Below, piece after piece: positions 44,674 to 52,844 of a stretch of 64,000 bases of DNA. The notes under the pieces were generated by a model, which saw only the letters and a list, made by a program, of their open reading frames with translations, had not been told where the DNA came from and made no database searches. Made by a program: the position numbers and the translations under genes. Source of the DNA: Nafulsella turpanensis ZLM-10 (GTDB lineage Bacteria; Bacteroidota; Bacteroidia; Cytophagales; Cyclobacteriaceae); NCBI RefSeq assembly GCF_000346615.1, contig NZ_ANNU01000023.1, forward strand, positions 62,001 through 126,000. The letters run 5' to 3'. Every line of letters starts with the position of its first letter. Position 1 is the stretch's first letter.

Positions 44674-45660
44674 TTACAGTAACTTCTGCAGGTCCTGCTT
44701 TGGAAGATTTAGTAATCCTACTTTTGGAAGCCTGCGGGTAAGCTCTCGCCAGTCCTCATTTTTTTTATAAATTTTCTGAAGCATTTTAGCCGCTTCCTGC
44801 ACCTGTCCGTTATTGGCAAGTGTAATCGCATGCCAGTACTGCATTTCAAGGTTTTCAGGGAACATGGCTTCTGCCTGGCTGTAAAGGTCTTTGGCTTCTG
44901 CCATGTTTCCTTGCTCAACAGCTACATCGCCCTGGTTCATAAATTCGTAGGCACGGTAGGTTTTAAGAAGACGGGCAAGTTCTTTGATGGGCTCCGGGTG
45001 GTCATCTACCCGTAAATTAATGATTTCGTCATTCCAGGGTTCGGCGGATTTCTCCCCTTTAACTACCAGAAGAACAGCGGACTGTTTCCCGCGGATATCG
45101 CCTCCCTGCCTTTCAGCTGCTTCCAGGGCTTTAAGAATTCGTTCCGGAAAGGGAAGTGCTTCATTTTCTTCATATGCCGCAGCCATGGCAGGCCATACTT
45201 CAGGGGTCTTCATCATATTGGCCTGTACTGAATAGTTTTCGCCTGCAATATCACCTGCATAAGGGATACAATCCTCGCCGGTATGAACTGCCACACGGCC
45301 CTGAGCATCTAGTATGGCTACCTGTCGAACCTCTCTGCCTTCATCTGTGCTTAGAAGTATATCGAGTGCTTCCTGCGGGCTTTTTCCTTCTTTCAATAAG
45401 GCTAAGCCTCTGGGGCCAAAAGATTTATTGGTGAAGGATTGAGTCGCTACCACTCCTACACCGGCTTCAGCCCAGGAAACTGCAGTGCCAACAGAAAACC
45501 AGTGGCTCTGGACCGCAACGGCCATATTTCCTGTTTCCGGGTCCATGGCTACAATAGAATAGGTATGGGCAAGAGGTTCTTTAGTGGAGTAAAACTGTGC
45601 TTTGCCTGCCAGAGGATAAAGGCTCATAAGCAAAAGAAATAAGGTTAATATTCTTTTCAT
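44674..45660 (-). CDS. Secreted DUF1028 (Ntn-hydrolase-like) protein with C-terminal TPR-like region
   Basis: A 328-residue protein with a signal peptide (cleavage near AGKAQ). Residues 30-225 match DUF1028: HTYSIVAMDPETGNMAVAVQ, GVVATQSFTNKSFGP, and GGDIRGKQSAVLLVV. The family is related to Ntn hydrolases; its function is unsettled. Residues 240-300 form helix pairs like tetratricopeptide repeats (DVAVEQGNMAEAKDLYSQAE). It lies between the treZ operon and the sus amylase on the same strand, but there is no sign of a carbohydrate role. Confidence 0.88.
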   Translation of the reverse strand: MKRILTLFLLLMSLYPLAGKAQFYSTKEPLAHTYSIVAMDPETGNMAVAVQSHWFSVGTAVSWAEAGVGVVATQSFTNKSFGPRGLALLKEGKSPQEALDILLSTDEGREVRQVAILDAQGRVAVHTGEDCIPYAGDIAGENYSVQANMMKTPEVWPAMAAAYEENEALPFPERILKALEAAERQGGDIRGKQSAVLLVVKGEKSAEPWNDEIINLRVDDHPEPIKELARLLKTYRAYEFMNQGDVAVEQGNMAEAKDLYSQAEAMFPENLEMQYWHAITLANNGQVQEAAKMLQKIYKKNEDWRELTRRLPKVGLLNLPKQDLQKLL

Positions 45661-45746
45661 TTTTTTAATTATAAATCTGTTTTAAGAAACAAAGTCCAGG
45701 GGAAAAACGCTTTTGACAACTACTTCATCTGGATTCTGAAGATAGT

Positions 45747-45775
45747 AAAAAAAGGCTGCCACATGACAGCCTTTC
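45747..45775 (-). terminator. Terminator downstream of the sus locus/small ORF
   Basis: AAAGGCTG (45751-45758) and CAGCCTTT (45767-45774) form an 8-bp stem; the minus strand continues with seven T's. It lies 26 bases past the small ORF at 45800 and is the probable end of the sus transcript. Confidence 0.8.
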
Positions 45776-45799
45776 TGAAATAATTCCCATTATAAATGT

Positions 45800-45976
45800 T
45801 TAACCTAAATAAACCCTCAGAACAAGTACAATGACAATCAGGAGGATTGAAAGTACAGCATTTGATTTCCTGGCACCTGCTTTATGATGGGGAGTGCGGC
45901 CAAAAGCAATATTGTTTAGCTGTTGTGGAGCTGCAGCCACAGTAAATAAACCCGCCCAACAAGAATGGCAATACAA
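45800..45976 (-). pseudogene. Short membrane-protein-like ORF without an ATG (remnant or TTG start)
   Basis: The minus strand is open from 46009 to a TAA at 45800 with no ATG. A TTG at 45974-45976 would give 58 residues: an N-terminal CHSC pair, a GRTPHHKAGARKS basic segment, and a C-terminal membrane helix rich in Leu, Ile and Val ending RVYLG. The orderly hydrophobic helix after a positive segment looks like real coding sequence, not noise. It sits between the GH13 lipoprotein stop and the terminator at 45747. It could be a truncated gene or use TTG. The rest of the 362-base gap shows nothing else. Confidence 0.35.
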
Positions 45977-46022
45977 ATAAATTAGAAACTTTAATAGGTC
46001 GGGGTGGGTCTATTATGGTGAT

Positions 46023-47624
46023 TTAATCTTTTTTCAGAATTACTGTGCTATACTTTGGAAGCGAAACTTTATCCATTTCCCTGGAGGCATCGGCCTCACT
46101 GGTAAAGAAAAGCTGATCATATTCAAGGTCAGGGCCGCTTAAGCTGAATTGTTTTGCTTCTCCTGAAAGGTTGTGGAGAATCAGGAGGTCCTCTCCCTGG
46201 CTCATTCTTCTGAAAGCGACCAGCTCTGGCACTTTTGTATGCGCCTCCTCGAGAGAACCAAAAGTTAAGGCCGGGCTGCTATTGCGTAGGGCAATCAGGT
46301 TCTTGTAATGGTTATACATAGACTCCGGATTATTTTTTTGAACGGATAGAGCCTGAACGCTGGTGTCGGTGGAGTAAGTGGGTTCTATCCAGCTGGCCCG
46401 AAGGGCATCCTCTTTTTTCGGTTTCCACAGGAAAGGCTCCCGTATATGCTCATCCGGTTTTTTACCCAGCATTCCTATTTCTTCGCCATAATAGATATAG
46501 GGCGAGCCCGGAAGGGTAAAGAGGAGGGCCGCGGCCATTTTTGCCTTTTCCGGATCCGCCTCAAGCGCACTCATAATGCGGTTCTGGTCATGGTTGGTCA
46601 GAAAAATGGCATCAATAAAGTCATCCGTAACACGGGAGTAGAAGTCGCGTATGGCTTTATGTTTTACGACCAGGCTATCTGCATCTCCTTCGGCTACTGC
46701 TTCGGTTATGGCATAACTCATATCGAAGTTAAAAAGGGCATGAAGGCCTTTTAGGTAGGGGGCCACCTTTTCTGTAGAATCCCACACTTCACCTACCAGA
46801 TATACATCCGGCTTTACTTTTTCCATTTCCGCCCTGAATTCCTGCCACCATGCATGATTATCTTCGGGTCTATCGTCCGGAAAGATATGGCGGGCTGCAT
46901 CCAGCCTAAAACCATCTACCCCCACCTCTTCCAGCCAGTAGCGACCTATTTTAAAAATTTCTTCTTTTACTTCAGGGTTATCGAAGTTAAGGTCGGGCAT
47001 TCCTCCCCAAAAAAAGCCATAATAGCTCTGGCTATTACCTGGAGCCTCATGCCATTGGGTGATATTGTCGGAATCGAGCGTAATTTCTTTTTTGGCGATT
47101 TGGTCGGCAATAGAATCTTTATCTGCCCAAACATAATAGTCGCGGTAGGGACTGTCGGGGTTTTTGACGGCAGATTGAAACCAGGGGTGGTCGCGTCCTG
47201 TATGGTTTACCACAAGATCCATAATTACTTTCAGGCCCCGGGAATGCGCCTCGTCCACAAATTCCTTAAAATCCTCCATACTTCCGTAATCGGGATGGAT
47301 GCCGTAGTAATCCGTAACATCGTATTTGTGATAGGAAGGGGAAGGGTTAATGGGCATCAGCCAGATGGCTTTAACGCCTAAATCCTCCAGATAGTCCAGT
47401 TTGCCTGTCATCCCTTTTATATCGCCGATTCCATCATTATTAGAATCGGCGAAACTCTGGACAAATATTTCATAGGTAACTGCATTAGGCCACTGGCTTA
47501 CATCTTCTGTCAAAGCGGCCACAGGAGTGGCTTTCTCCTGGTTTACAGATTCAGCGGATTGATTTTTGCAGGCAGACAGGGCCAGAATCCCTGTGGCTGC
47601 CAGCAAAATACTTGTCTTCAACAT
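46023..47624 (-). CDS. GH13 alpha-amylase family lipoprotein
   Basis: A 533-residue lipoprotein (signal ending LALSAC). The GH13 barrel has SFADSNNDGIGDIKGM, MDLVVNHTG, the nucleophile Asp in GFRLDAARHIF, the acid/base Glu in LVGEVWDST and the third Asp in LTNHDQNR. The pattern resembles oligo-alpha-glucan-active GH13 enzymes such as maltogenic amylases or neopullulanase/SusA-like hydrolases. It is probably attached to the periplasmic side or the cell surface. It is the last enzyme of the sus locus, 34 bases after the aldolase gene. The ATG at 47624 is preferred to a GTG three codons upstream. Confidence 0.92.
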   Translation of the reverse strand: MLKTSILLAATGILALSACKNQSAESVNQEKATPVAALTEDVSQWPNAVTYEIFVQSFADSNNDGIGDIKGMTGKLDYLEDLGVKAIWLMPINPSPSYHKYDVTDYYGIHPDYGSMEDFKEFVDEAHSRGLKVIMDLVVNHTGRDHPWFQSAVKNPDSPYRDYYVWADKDSIADQIAKKEITLDSDNITQWHEAPGNSQSYYGFFWGGMPDLNFDNPEVKEEIFKIGRYWLEEVGVDGFRLDAARHIFPDDRPEDNHAWWQEFRAEMEKVKPDVYLVGEVWDSTEKVAPYLKGLHALFNFDMSYAITEAVAEGDADSLVVKHKAIRDFYSRVTDDFIDAIFLTNHDQNRIMSALEADPEKAKMAAALLFTLPGSPYIYYGEEIGMLGKKPDEHIREPFLWKPKKEDALRASWIEPTYSTDTSVQALSVQKNNPESMYNHYKNLIALRNSSPALTFGSLEEAHTKVPELVAFRRMSQGEDLLILHNLSGEAKQFSLSGPDLEYDQLFFTSEADASREMDKVSLPKYSTVILKKD

Positions 47625-47658
47625 TTTTATCACTTTGGAGTAAGGAAAGTTCGCCTGC

Positions 47659-48735
47659 CTATGCCTGGTTTCTGTTAAGGCAGTTCAGATCTTCGAAGGA
47701 CTGCTTGAGGCGGCTGATGAAAGCTTTTTCTGCTTCCCTTAACCAGCGACGCGGGTCATAGTATTTTTTATTTGGTGCATCATCCCCTTCCGGATTACCC
47801 AACTGGCCCTGCAGGTAACCTTTATTGGCTTCGTAATAATCACGAATTCCTGACCAGAAAGCCCACTGCATATCCGTATCGATATTCATTTTTACGGCAC
47901 CATATTCAATGGCTTCACGTATTTTTTCGCGGGGAGAGCCCGAGCCGCCGTGGAAGACGAAATTAACCGGATTGGCCTTAGTGTTAAATTTTTTCTGAAT
48001 GTACTCCTGAGAGTTTTTTAAAATTTCTGGAGTAAGCTTCACGTTGCCTGGTTTATACACCCCATGCACATTGCCAAAAGCAGCTGCAATTAAAAAGCGG
48101 TCGCTTACTTCTTTCAGCTTTTCATATGCCATGCCCACTTCTTCGGGCTGGGTATATAGTTTAGATGCGTCCACATGACTATTATCCACGCCATCTTCCT
48201 CACCGCCGGTAACTCCTAGTTCTATTTCAATAGTCATGTCTATCTGGTGCATGCGTTGAAAATATGAATGGCTGGAGTGAATGTTTTCTTCCAGCTCTTC
48301 CTCTGAGAGGTCAAGCATATGCGAGCTGAAAAGTGGACGGCCGTGCTGTTTATAATAGGCCTCGCCGGCATCAAGTAAACCATCGATCCAACCCAGCAGC
48401 GGTCGTGCTGCATGATCGGTATGCAGAATTACCGGCACTCCATATTCTTTAGAAAGGATATGTACATGGTGGGCACCGGCAACTGCTCCGGCTATTGCTG
48501 CTTTTTGCTCCTTATTATCTAAACCCTTACCTGCATTAAAATGGGCACCTCCATTGCTGAACTGGATAATCACCGGCGAGTTTACCTCGCGTGCGGTTTC
48601 CAGAACGGCATTGATAGAGTTTGAGCCAATAACATTGACAGCTGGCAGGGCAAAATTATTTTCATTGGCGTAGTCGAACAGGTCTTTTACTTCCTGACCT
48701 GCCAGTACGCCTGCAGAGAATTTCTTGTTATTCAT
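47659..48735 (-). CDS. fbaA: Class II fructose-bisphosphate aldolase
   Basis: A 358-residue class IIA aldolase. The zinc-binding region is visible in GAHHVHIL and HTDHAARPLLG, with TIEIELGVTGGEEDGVDN, FGNVHGVYKPGNVKL, and NFVFHGGSGSP following. It cleaves fructose-1,6-bisphosphate to triose phosphates in glycolysis. The ATG at 48735 is chosen (upstream in-frame start would add 22 residues with no homology). Its place between two secreted amylase genes in a sus-type operon is unusual: it couples cytoplasmic glycolysis to glucan uptake. Confidence 0.93.
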   Translation of the reverse strand: MNNKKFSAGVLAGQEVKDLFDYANENNFALPAVNVIGSNSINAVLETAREVNSPVIIQFSNGGAHFNAGKGLDNKEQKAAIAGAVAGAHHVHILSKEYGVPVILHTDHAARPLLGWIDGLLDAGEAYYKQHGRPLFSSHMLDLSEEELEENIHSSHSYFQRMHQIDMTIEIELGVTGGEEDGVDNSHVDASKLYTQPEEVGMAYEKLKEVSDRFLIAAAFGNVHGVYKPGNVKLTPEILKNSQEYIQKKFNTKANPVNFVFHGGSGSPREKIREAIEYGAVKMNIDTDMQWAFWSGIRDYYEANKGYLQGQLGNPEGDDAPNKKYYDPRRWLREAEKAFISRLKQSFEDLNCLNRNQA

Positions 48736-48790
48736 AAAATTTCTTTTCCGTGTGTAGACTAAAATTACTACAGAACTATTCTTTTTGCCA

Positions 48791-51619
48791 TTACCGGACA
48801 ATAATTCTTCTTATTTCTTTAAACTGGCTACCACTCACCTCAATAAGGTAATGGCCTGGCTGTAACTGTTCAAGAGGAATAGTATAAATTTTAGCTGTAT
48901 GTTTTGGCAGCTCCTGTTGTATCACTATTCTTCCAAGTTGGTCAATAATTCTTAATTTAAGCGCCTGGGCCTGGGTATACTGTGAAGAAAGCTCCATCAA
49001 CAGCCTATCTTCTGCCGGATTTGGATAAAACTTCAACTTACTGTCCAGTAGTTCATCATTAACAGCTGTAGGGCTTTCATAAAGGGCGAAAGGAGTAGGG
49101 TTTTCATATTCGTACACCAGTTTTTCGCTGAAGAAGACATGGAATTCACCCGCTTCCAGCTCTAAGGAGGCCAAGGTGTTATTTACCTGAAGCGAGTCTC
49201 CGCTAAAGTACGACCACCAAAGGCCTGCCTGAGGAAAGCTTACCACCGCATCTTCTGCTGTAAGGCCAAAATTGCCCACAATTACCACGTCCATTTCTTC
49301 ACCAAACAGTTTAAGTGTCCGGACAGCACCGGTTTCAGGCATCTCAAAACTTTCTGTTTCAAAAACCGGATAGGTTGTCTTAAGGTGGTTTAATGCAGCC
49401 ATGGTATGGAAAAGAGCAGCCCGTTCCGGATCATCCGCATATTCCCAGCGGATAGGTTTTTTCCCCACCCTGCCATTAAAGTCGATGCTTACATCATAAC
49501 CGAGCTCACCAAACTGCCATATCATTTTTGGTCCTGGCACAGGAATGAAAAAGGCTGCGGCCAGTTTTACGCGGTCCAGAGCGGTTGCCAGCTCTGCCGT
49601 TGAATAAGCTCCGTTGCTGTTACCGTATTCAAGTGCTTTATAAATCTGCCGTTCTTCATCATGGCTTTCGAAGTAGCCGACAAGATTAGGGTCTTCCCAA
49701 CCGCGCTCCTGATAGGAAATCCAGCTAAAATCGCTTTGATCATTCTCAATCTGCCAGCCCATAATGGCTTCTCCATAGCTGTGATGCATATTACCCCAGA
49801 GCAGAAAGCCATAATTGGCCAGTTCTGTTTCTTCTGAATTATCGGCAAAATGTTCCAGAATAAGGTAAGCGGTAGAATCTATCTCCCAGATTTCGTCGGC
49901 CATTCTTTTTAAAATGGCAATTCTGGAAGCATCATACACCGCCCATGGACCATAATCGTTTGTTTCTTTTTGCGTAAAACCTTTGGAAAGGTCGAAGCGG
50001 AAGCCATCGATATTGAATTCTTCCAGCCAGTAGCGGGTCACCTGATCTACAAAGGCCTGGGTATAAACACTCTCATGGTTCAGGTCGGTAAAGAAGTCCA
50101 GCGGGTGAGGCGTAACCGGGTTAAAGAACGGATTATCCTCAGCGGCCGTACCACCTTCCCACCACATCTTCAGGAAGGGGCTCGGGAAATCCTGGTGGTT
50201 GAGCGTAATGTCAAGAATTACTGCAATGCCCCGCTGGTGGGCAAGGTCGATAAGCTCTTTCAATTTTTCGGCCGGGCCATACCATTTGTCTACCGCAGTC
50301 ATGAAAGTAGGGTTATAGCCCCAGCTGTCGTTGCCGTTAAATTCCATAACAGGCAGGAGCTGTATGGCTGTTATGTTGAGGGAATCCAGGTAATCCAGCC
50401 GGTCAATAATTCCCTGAAAATTTTCTGTTGTAGTAAAGTCGCGGGTCAGCAGCTCATAGATGATCAAATCTTCAGGTTCAGGCCTGGTGTAGTTTTGGGC
50501 CTGCCACACAAATTCGTCTTCATTGATTTTAAAAACACTCAGCCGGTCTGTTCCTGCTTCGGCCGGAAAAGGGCGAAGGCCGGGGTAGCGAGTTGCATCT
50601 ATGTACTGGTCGTTTTGAGCATCCAGTACAAGTTCGCTGAAAGGGTCAGCAATATCAATTTCACCATCAACCAGATAGTAGTAGGCATATTCCGTGTTAG
50701 GATCGAGGTTAGGAACCTTAAGCCAGAAAGTATCTCCATCAGGTGTTACATTCATCTGGTAGGCAGGATCAATCTGGAAGTTATTAAAGTCTCCAAGCAG
50801 GAGAACATATTCTTTCTGTGGAGCGGTCAGCACAAAAGTAACAGAATTATCGGCATGTACATTAAGGCCGGGCTGAACTCCTTCTGGCAAGGGAGCTACG
50901 TTAGGCTGGGGCAATACCTGATAGGAGAAGCTTATTTCTTTAGTTTCAGTAGCGGTATTGGCCACAATCCGCACCTGGTGGGTTCCAACAGTGGAGGTTG
51001 GTAGCGGTTCGTTTACAGCAGTAACATTGGTGAATTCCTTTATCATGGCACCATCGAGGTAAAGCTGTATATCCGCTGCTTCACTGGTTTTCACCGATAG
51101 GGGGAATGAAGAATTTAGCAGCGTAAAAGCTTCTCCATCCCTAATCTCCGGGTTCTCAACTTCCAGGTTAAAACCACTGGGATAGAGATCCACATAAAAG
51201 TTTTCGGTCTGAGCCGAACCAGTGGCATTTTTTAATACAAGGCCCAGCTGAGTTACTTCAGCTCCTTCCGGAATAGGGTAAAAGTCAGAAGGGGTAAGGG
51301 TTATTTGCCAGATGTCATTACCGAGTGGCGTCAATTCAAAAGGTTCCGGTAATGGGGCACTCCAGGTTGTTTGTTCGGCAGGGGTATACCGAAAGGCATC
51401 ATTTTCGTCGCCGGCCCCGGACCAGAGAAAAATTTCACCTTTCTGAGATAATTCCAGAAGAGCAGCTGCCCGCGGATCAGTGGCCTGCTTCAGGTCAAAG
51501 GTAAGGGTAACAGCCTGATCGGCGGAGGGAAACTCGGGATCAGTGGTTACTACCTGAGCCAGTGTAAAAGAAGGAAGGAAAAAGAGAAATATTAAAAAGA
51601 AGGGGTAGATTTTTTTCAT
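48791..51619 (-). CDS. Secreted GH13 alpha-amylase with T9SS C-terminal sorting domain
   Basis: A 942-residue secreted protein. It has a signal peptide (cleavage near LAQ, residue 22), N-terminal beta-domains including an Ig-like and a CBM48-type region (LLGDFNNFQI), and a GH13 barrel with ILDITLNHQDF, the nucleophile Asp in FRFDLSKGF, the acid/base Glu in LILEHFADN and FESHDEERQ. The last 75 residues carry a type IX secretion sorting signal (FYPNPAEDRLLMELSS, IIDQLGRIV, and a final IRRIIVR). It is therefore exported and attached to the surface or released, cutting starch outside the cell for SusC/D uptake. Confidence 0.93.
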   Translation of the reverse strand: MKKIYPFFLIFLFFLPSFTLAQVVTTDPEFPSADQAVTLTFDLKQATDPRAAALLELSQKGEIFLWSGAGDENDAFRYTPAEQTTWSAPLPEPFELTPLGNDIWQITLTPSDFYPIPEGAEVTQLGLVLKNATGSAQTENFYVDLYPSGFNLEVENPEIRDGEAFTLLNSSFPLSVKTSEAADIQLYLDGAMIKEFTNVTAVNEPLPTSTVGTHQVRIVANTATETKEISFSYQVLPQPNVAPLPEGVQPGLNVHADNSVTFVLTAPQKEYVLLLGDFNNFQIDPAYQMNVTPDGDTFWLKVPNLDPNTEYAYYYLVDGEIDIADPFSELVLDAQNDQYIDATRYPGLRPFPAEAGTDRLSVFKINEDEFVWQAQNYTRPEPEDLIIYELLTRDFTTTENFQGIIDRLDYLDSLNITAIQLLPVMEFNGNDSWGYNPTFMTAVDKWYGPAEKLKELIDLAHQRGIAVILDITLNHQDFPSPFLKMWWEGGTAAEDNPFFNPVTPHPLDFFTDLNHESVYTQAFVDQVTRYWLEEFNIDGFRFDLSKGFTQKETNDYGPWAVYDASRIAILKRMADEIWEIDSTAYLILEHFADNSEETELANYGFLLWGNMHHSYGEAIMGWQIENDQSDFSWISYQERGWEDPNLVGYFESHDEERQIYKALEYGNSNGAYSTAELATALDRVKLAAAFFIPVPGPKMIWQFGELGYDVSIDFNGRVGKKPIRWEYADDPERAALFHTMAALNHLKTTYPVFETESFEMPETGAVRTLKLFGEEMDVVIVGNFGLTAEDAVVSFPQAGLWWSYFSGDSLQVNNTLASLELEAGEFHVFFSEKLVYEYENPTPFALYESPTAVNDELLDSKLKFYPNPAEDRLLMELSSQYTQAQALKLRIIDQLGRIVIQQELPKHTAKIYTIPLEQLQPGHYLIEVSGSQFKEIRRIIVR

Positions 51620-51640
51620 ACTAGATTGAAATTAAAATAT

Positions 51641-51669
51641 GAACCAGGGATTTAAAGAATCCCTGGTTC
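51641..51669 (-). terminator. Perfect hairpin between susE-like and amylase genes
   Basis: GAACCAGGGATT (51641-51652) and AATCCCTGGTTC (51658-51669) form a perfect 12-bp stem with a 5-base loop, followed on the minus strand by ATATTTTAATTTC. It could partly terminate or protect mRNA ends, so that susCDE is expressed more than the downstream enzymes. Confidence 0.65.
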
Positions 51670-51678
51670 ATTAGTTTG

Positions 51679-52779
51679 TTATTCTGTAAGCAGCATATAT
51701 CGCCCAGTGAGATCATTAAAGTAAATAGTATAATCTCCTGCCGGAACGGCTATATCTGCCCCGTCCTGGACACCAAGTCCGAAAAGTCTTTCCGGTTCGC
51801 TGGCAGCTCCCCAGTTTACCGTCCAGGCATCATTAGCTCTGAATTTGAGCATGGTATCTTCCTCAAAACTGTATTCGGTGAACCAGATATGAGGATTGAA
51901 CGTGGATTGTTCGAGCGGAACAGAAACTGACCAATCGTTGAAAGCTCCAATAATACCGATGGTATTATAACTAGTCGCTGAGGATGCATCGTAGGGTTCC
52001 TGAGAATACGTTAAGTTCAGGGTGTCGATTACGATGGTATAGTATCCATCAGCAGGTATTTCAAAAGGAGCAGGATCAGGGTCATCTTCTGTAGGACGGT
52101 ATAATACGCCTCCGGCTTCATCACTTCCCCACTGAGGGGCCCACTGTCCGAGCTCACTTAAGAACTTTAATTCCCCGGCTTCTAAAAAGCCTGTATATAT
52201 GAAGGTATGCTCTTCGGTATCACTAAGGAAAGCAGGCATGGCTGCGGTATTGTCCCAGTCGTTTTCGGTTGCCGATCCAATCAGGTAAATTGTTTCCTGC
52301 ACGGGTCCTGTTACAACCGTAGGGGCATAAGGAGTTACCTCTATGGTGCTAACATTTGAAAAGGCAGGCTCAACATGCTCAGAAACCGCTGCTTTTATTC
52401 TGAAGTGAAGCTGATGTGCTTCACCTGGCGTTAAACCAAACTCCCTGGCCATGGCATTTAACTCCGCAACGGTGTATGACCAATCTGTGGCATTATCTAA
52501 GGCTTCCTCAACTGGCTCAGCGAAATTCCCCCCAGCCGTATCAATTTGGAGAGTGTAATCAATGGCGGCATCATACCCAAAATCAGACTCGGTCCAATTA
52601 AAAGATATCGCTTCCGTCTCTGCTTCTTCTTCAGTAAGGATTAGTTCATTTGTTGAAACAGAAAGAGCAGGGGCGGTGCCTGGCTGAAGAATTACCCGAT
52701 CTTCCTCTTTTTCACAGGCCATCAGTGTGACGAGAAAAAGGCCGAGGAATGTTAGTTTATTATAAATGATTGTTTTCAT
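51679..52779 (-). CDS. susE: SusE/SusF-family outer-membrane starch-binding lipoprotein
   Basis: A 366-residue lipoprotein (signal ending TLMAC). It has the SusE N-terminal domain (PALSVSTNELILTEEEAE and SFNWTESDFGYDAAIDYTLQID) and two beta-sandwich, CBM-like modules with repeated Trp-rich motifs (NDWDNTAAMPAF, GAFNDWSVSVPL). Such proteins hold glucan on the cell surface for SusC/SusD. It lies 65 bases after susD and before the T9SS amylase. Sequence is acidic, as expected for a surface protein. Confidence 0.88.
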   Translation of the reverse strand: MKTIIYNKLTFLGLFLVTLMACEKEEDRVILQPGTAPALSVSTNELILTEEEAETEAISFNWTESDFGYDAAIDYTLQIDTAGGNFAEPVEEALDNATDWSYTVAELNAMAREFGLTPGEAHQLHFRIKAAVSEHVEPAFSNVSTIEVTPYAPTVVTGPVQETIYLIGSATENDWDNTAAMPAFLSDTEEHTFIYTGFLEAGELKFLSELGQWAPQWGSDEAGGVLYRPTEDDPDPAPFEIPADGYYTIVIDTLNLTYSQEPYDASSATSYNTIGIIGAFNDWSVSVPLEQSTFNPHIWFTEYSFEEDTMLKFRANDAWTVNWGAASEPERLFGLGVQDGADIAVPAGDYTIYFNDLTGRYMLLTE

Positions 52780-52811
52780 AAAATTAAATTTTCATGATTG
52801 AAGTAGGAGTA

Positions 52812-52836
52812 AAGGATGCAGTTAAACAGCATCCTT
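52812..52836 (-). repeat. Hairpin between susD and susE-like genes
   Basis: AAGGATGC (52812-52819) and GCATCCTT (52829-52836) form a perfect 8-bp stem in the 65-base intercistronic gap. There is no T-run, so an mRNA-processing or stability role is more likely than termination. Confidence 0.5.
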
Positions 52837-52844
52837 GTTTTGGT

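Noticed and set aside
46854-47381. Plus-strand ORF (175 codons) antisense to the GH13 lipoprotein
   Set aside because: It is a shadow of the GH13 frame, which has all catalytic residues.
49970-51004. Long plus-strand ORF (344 codons) antisense to the T9SS amylase gene
   Set aside because: Its length comes from the codon bias of the amylase gene; the amylase frame has catalytic motifs and a sorting domain, and the antisense product resembles nothing.
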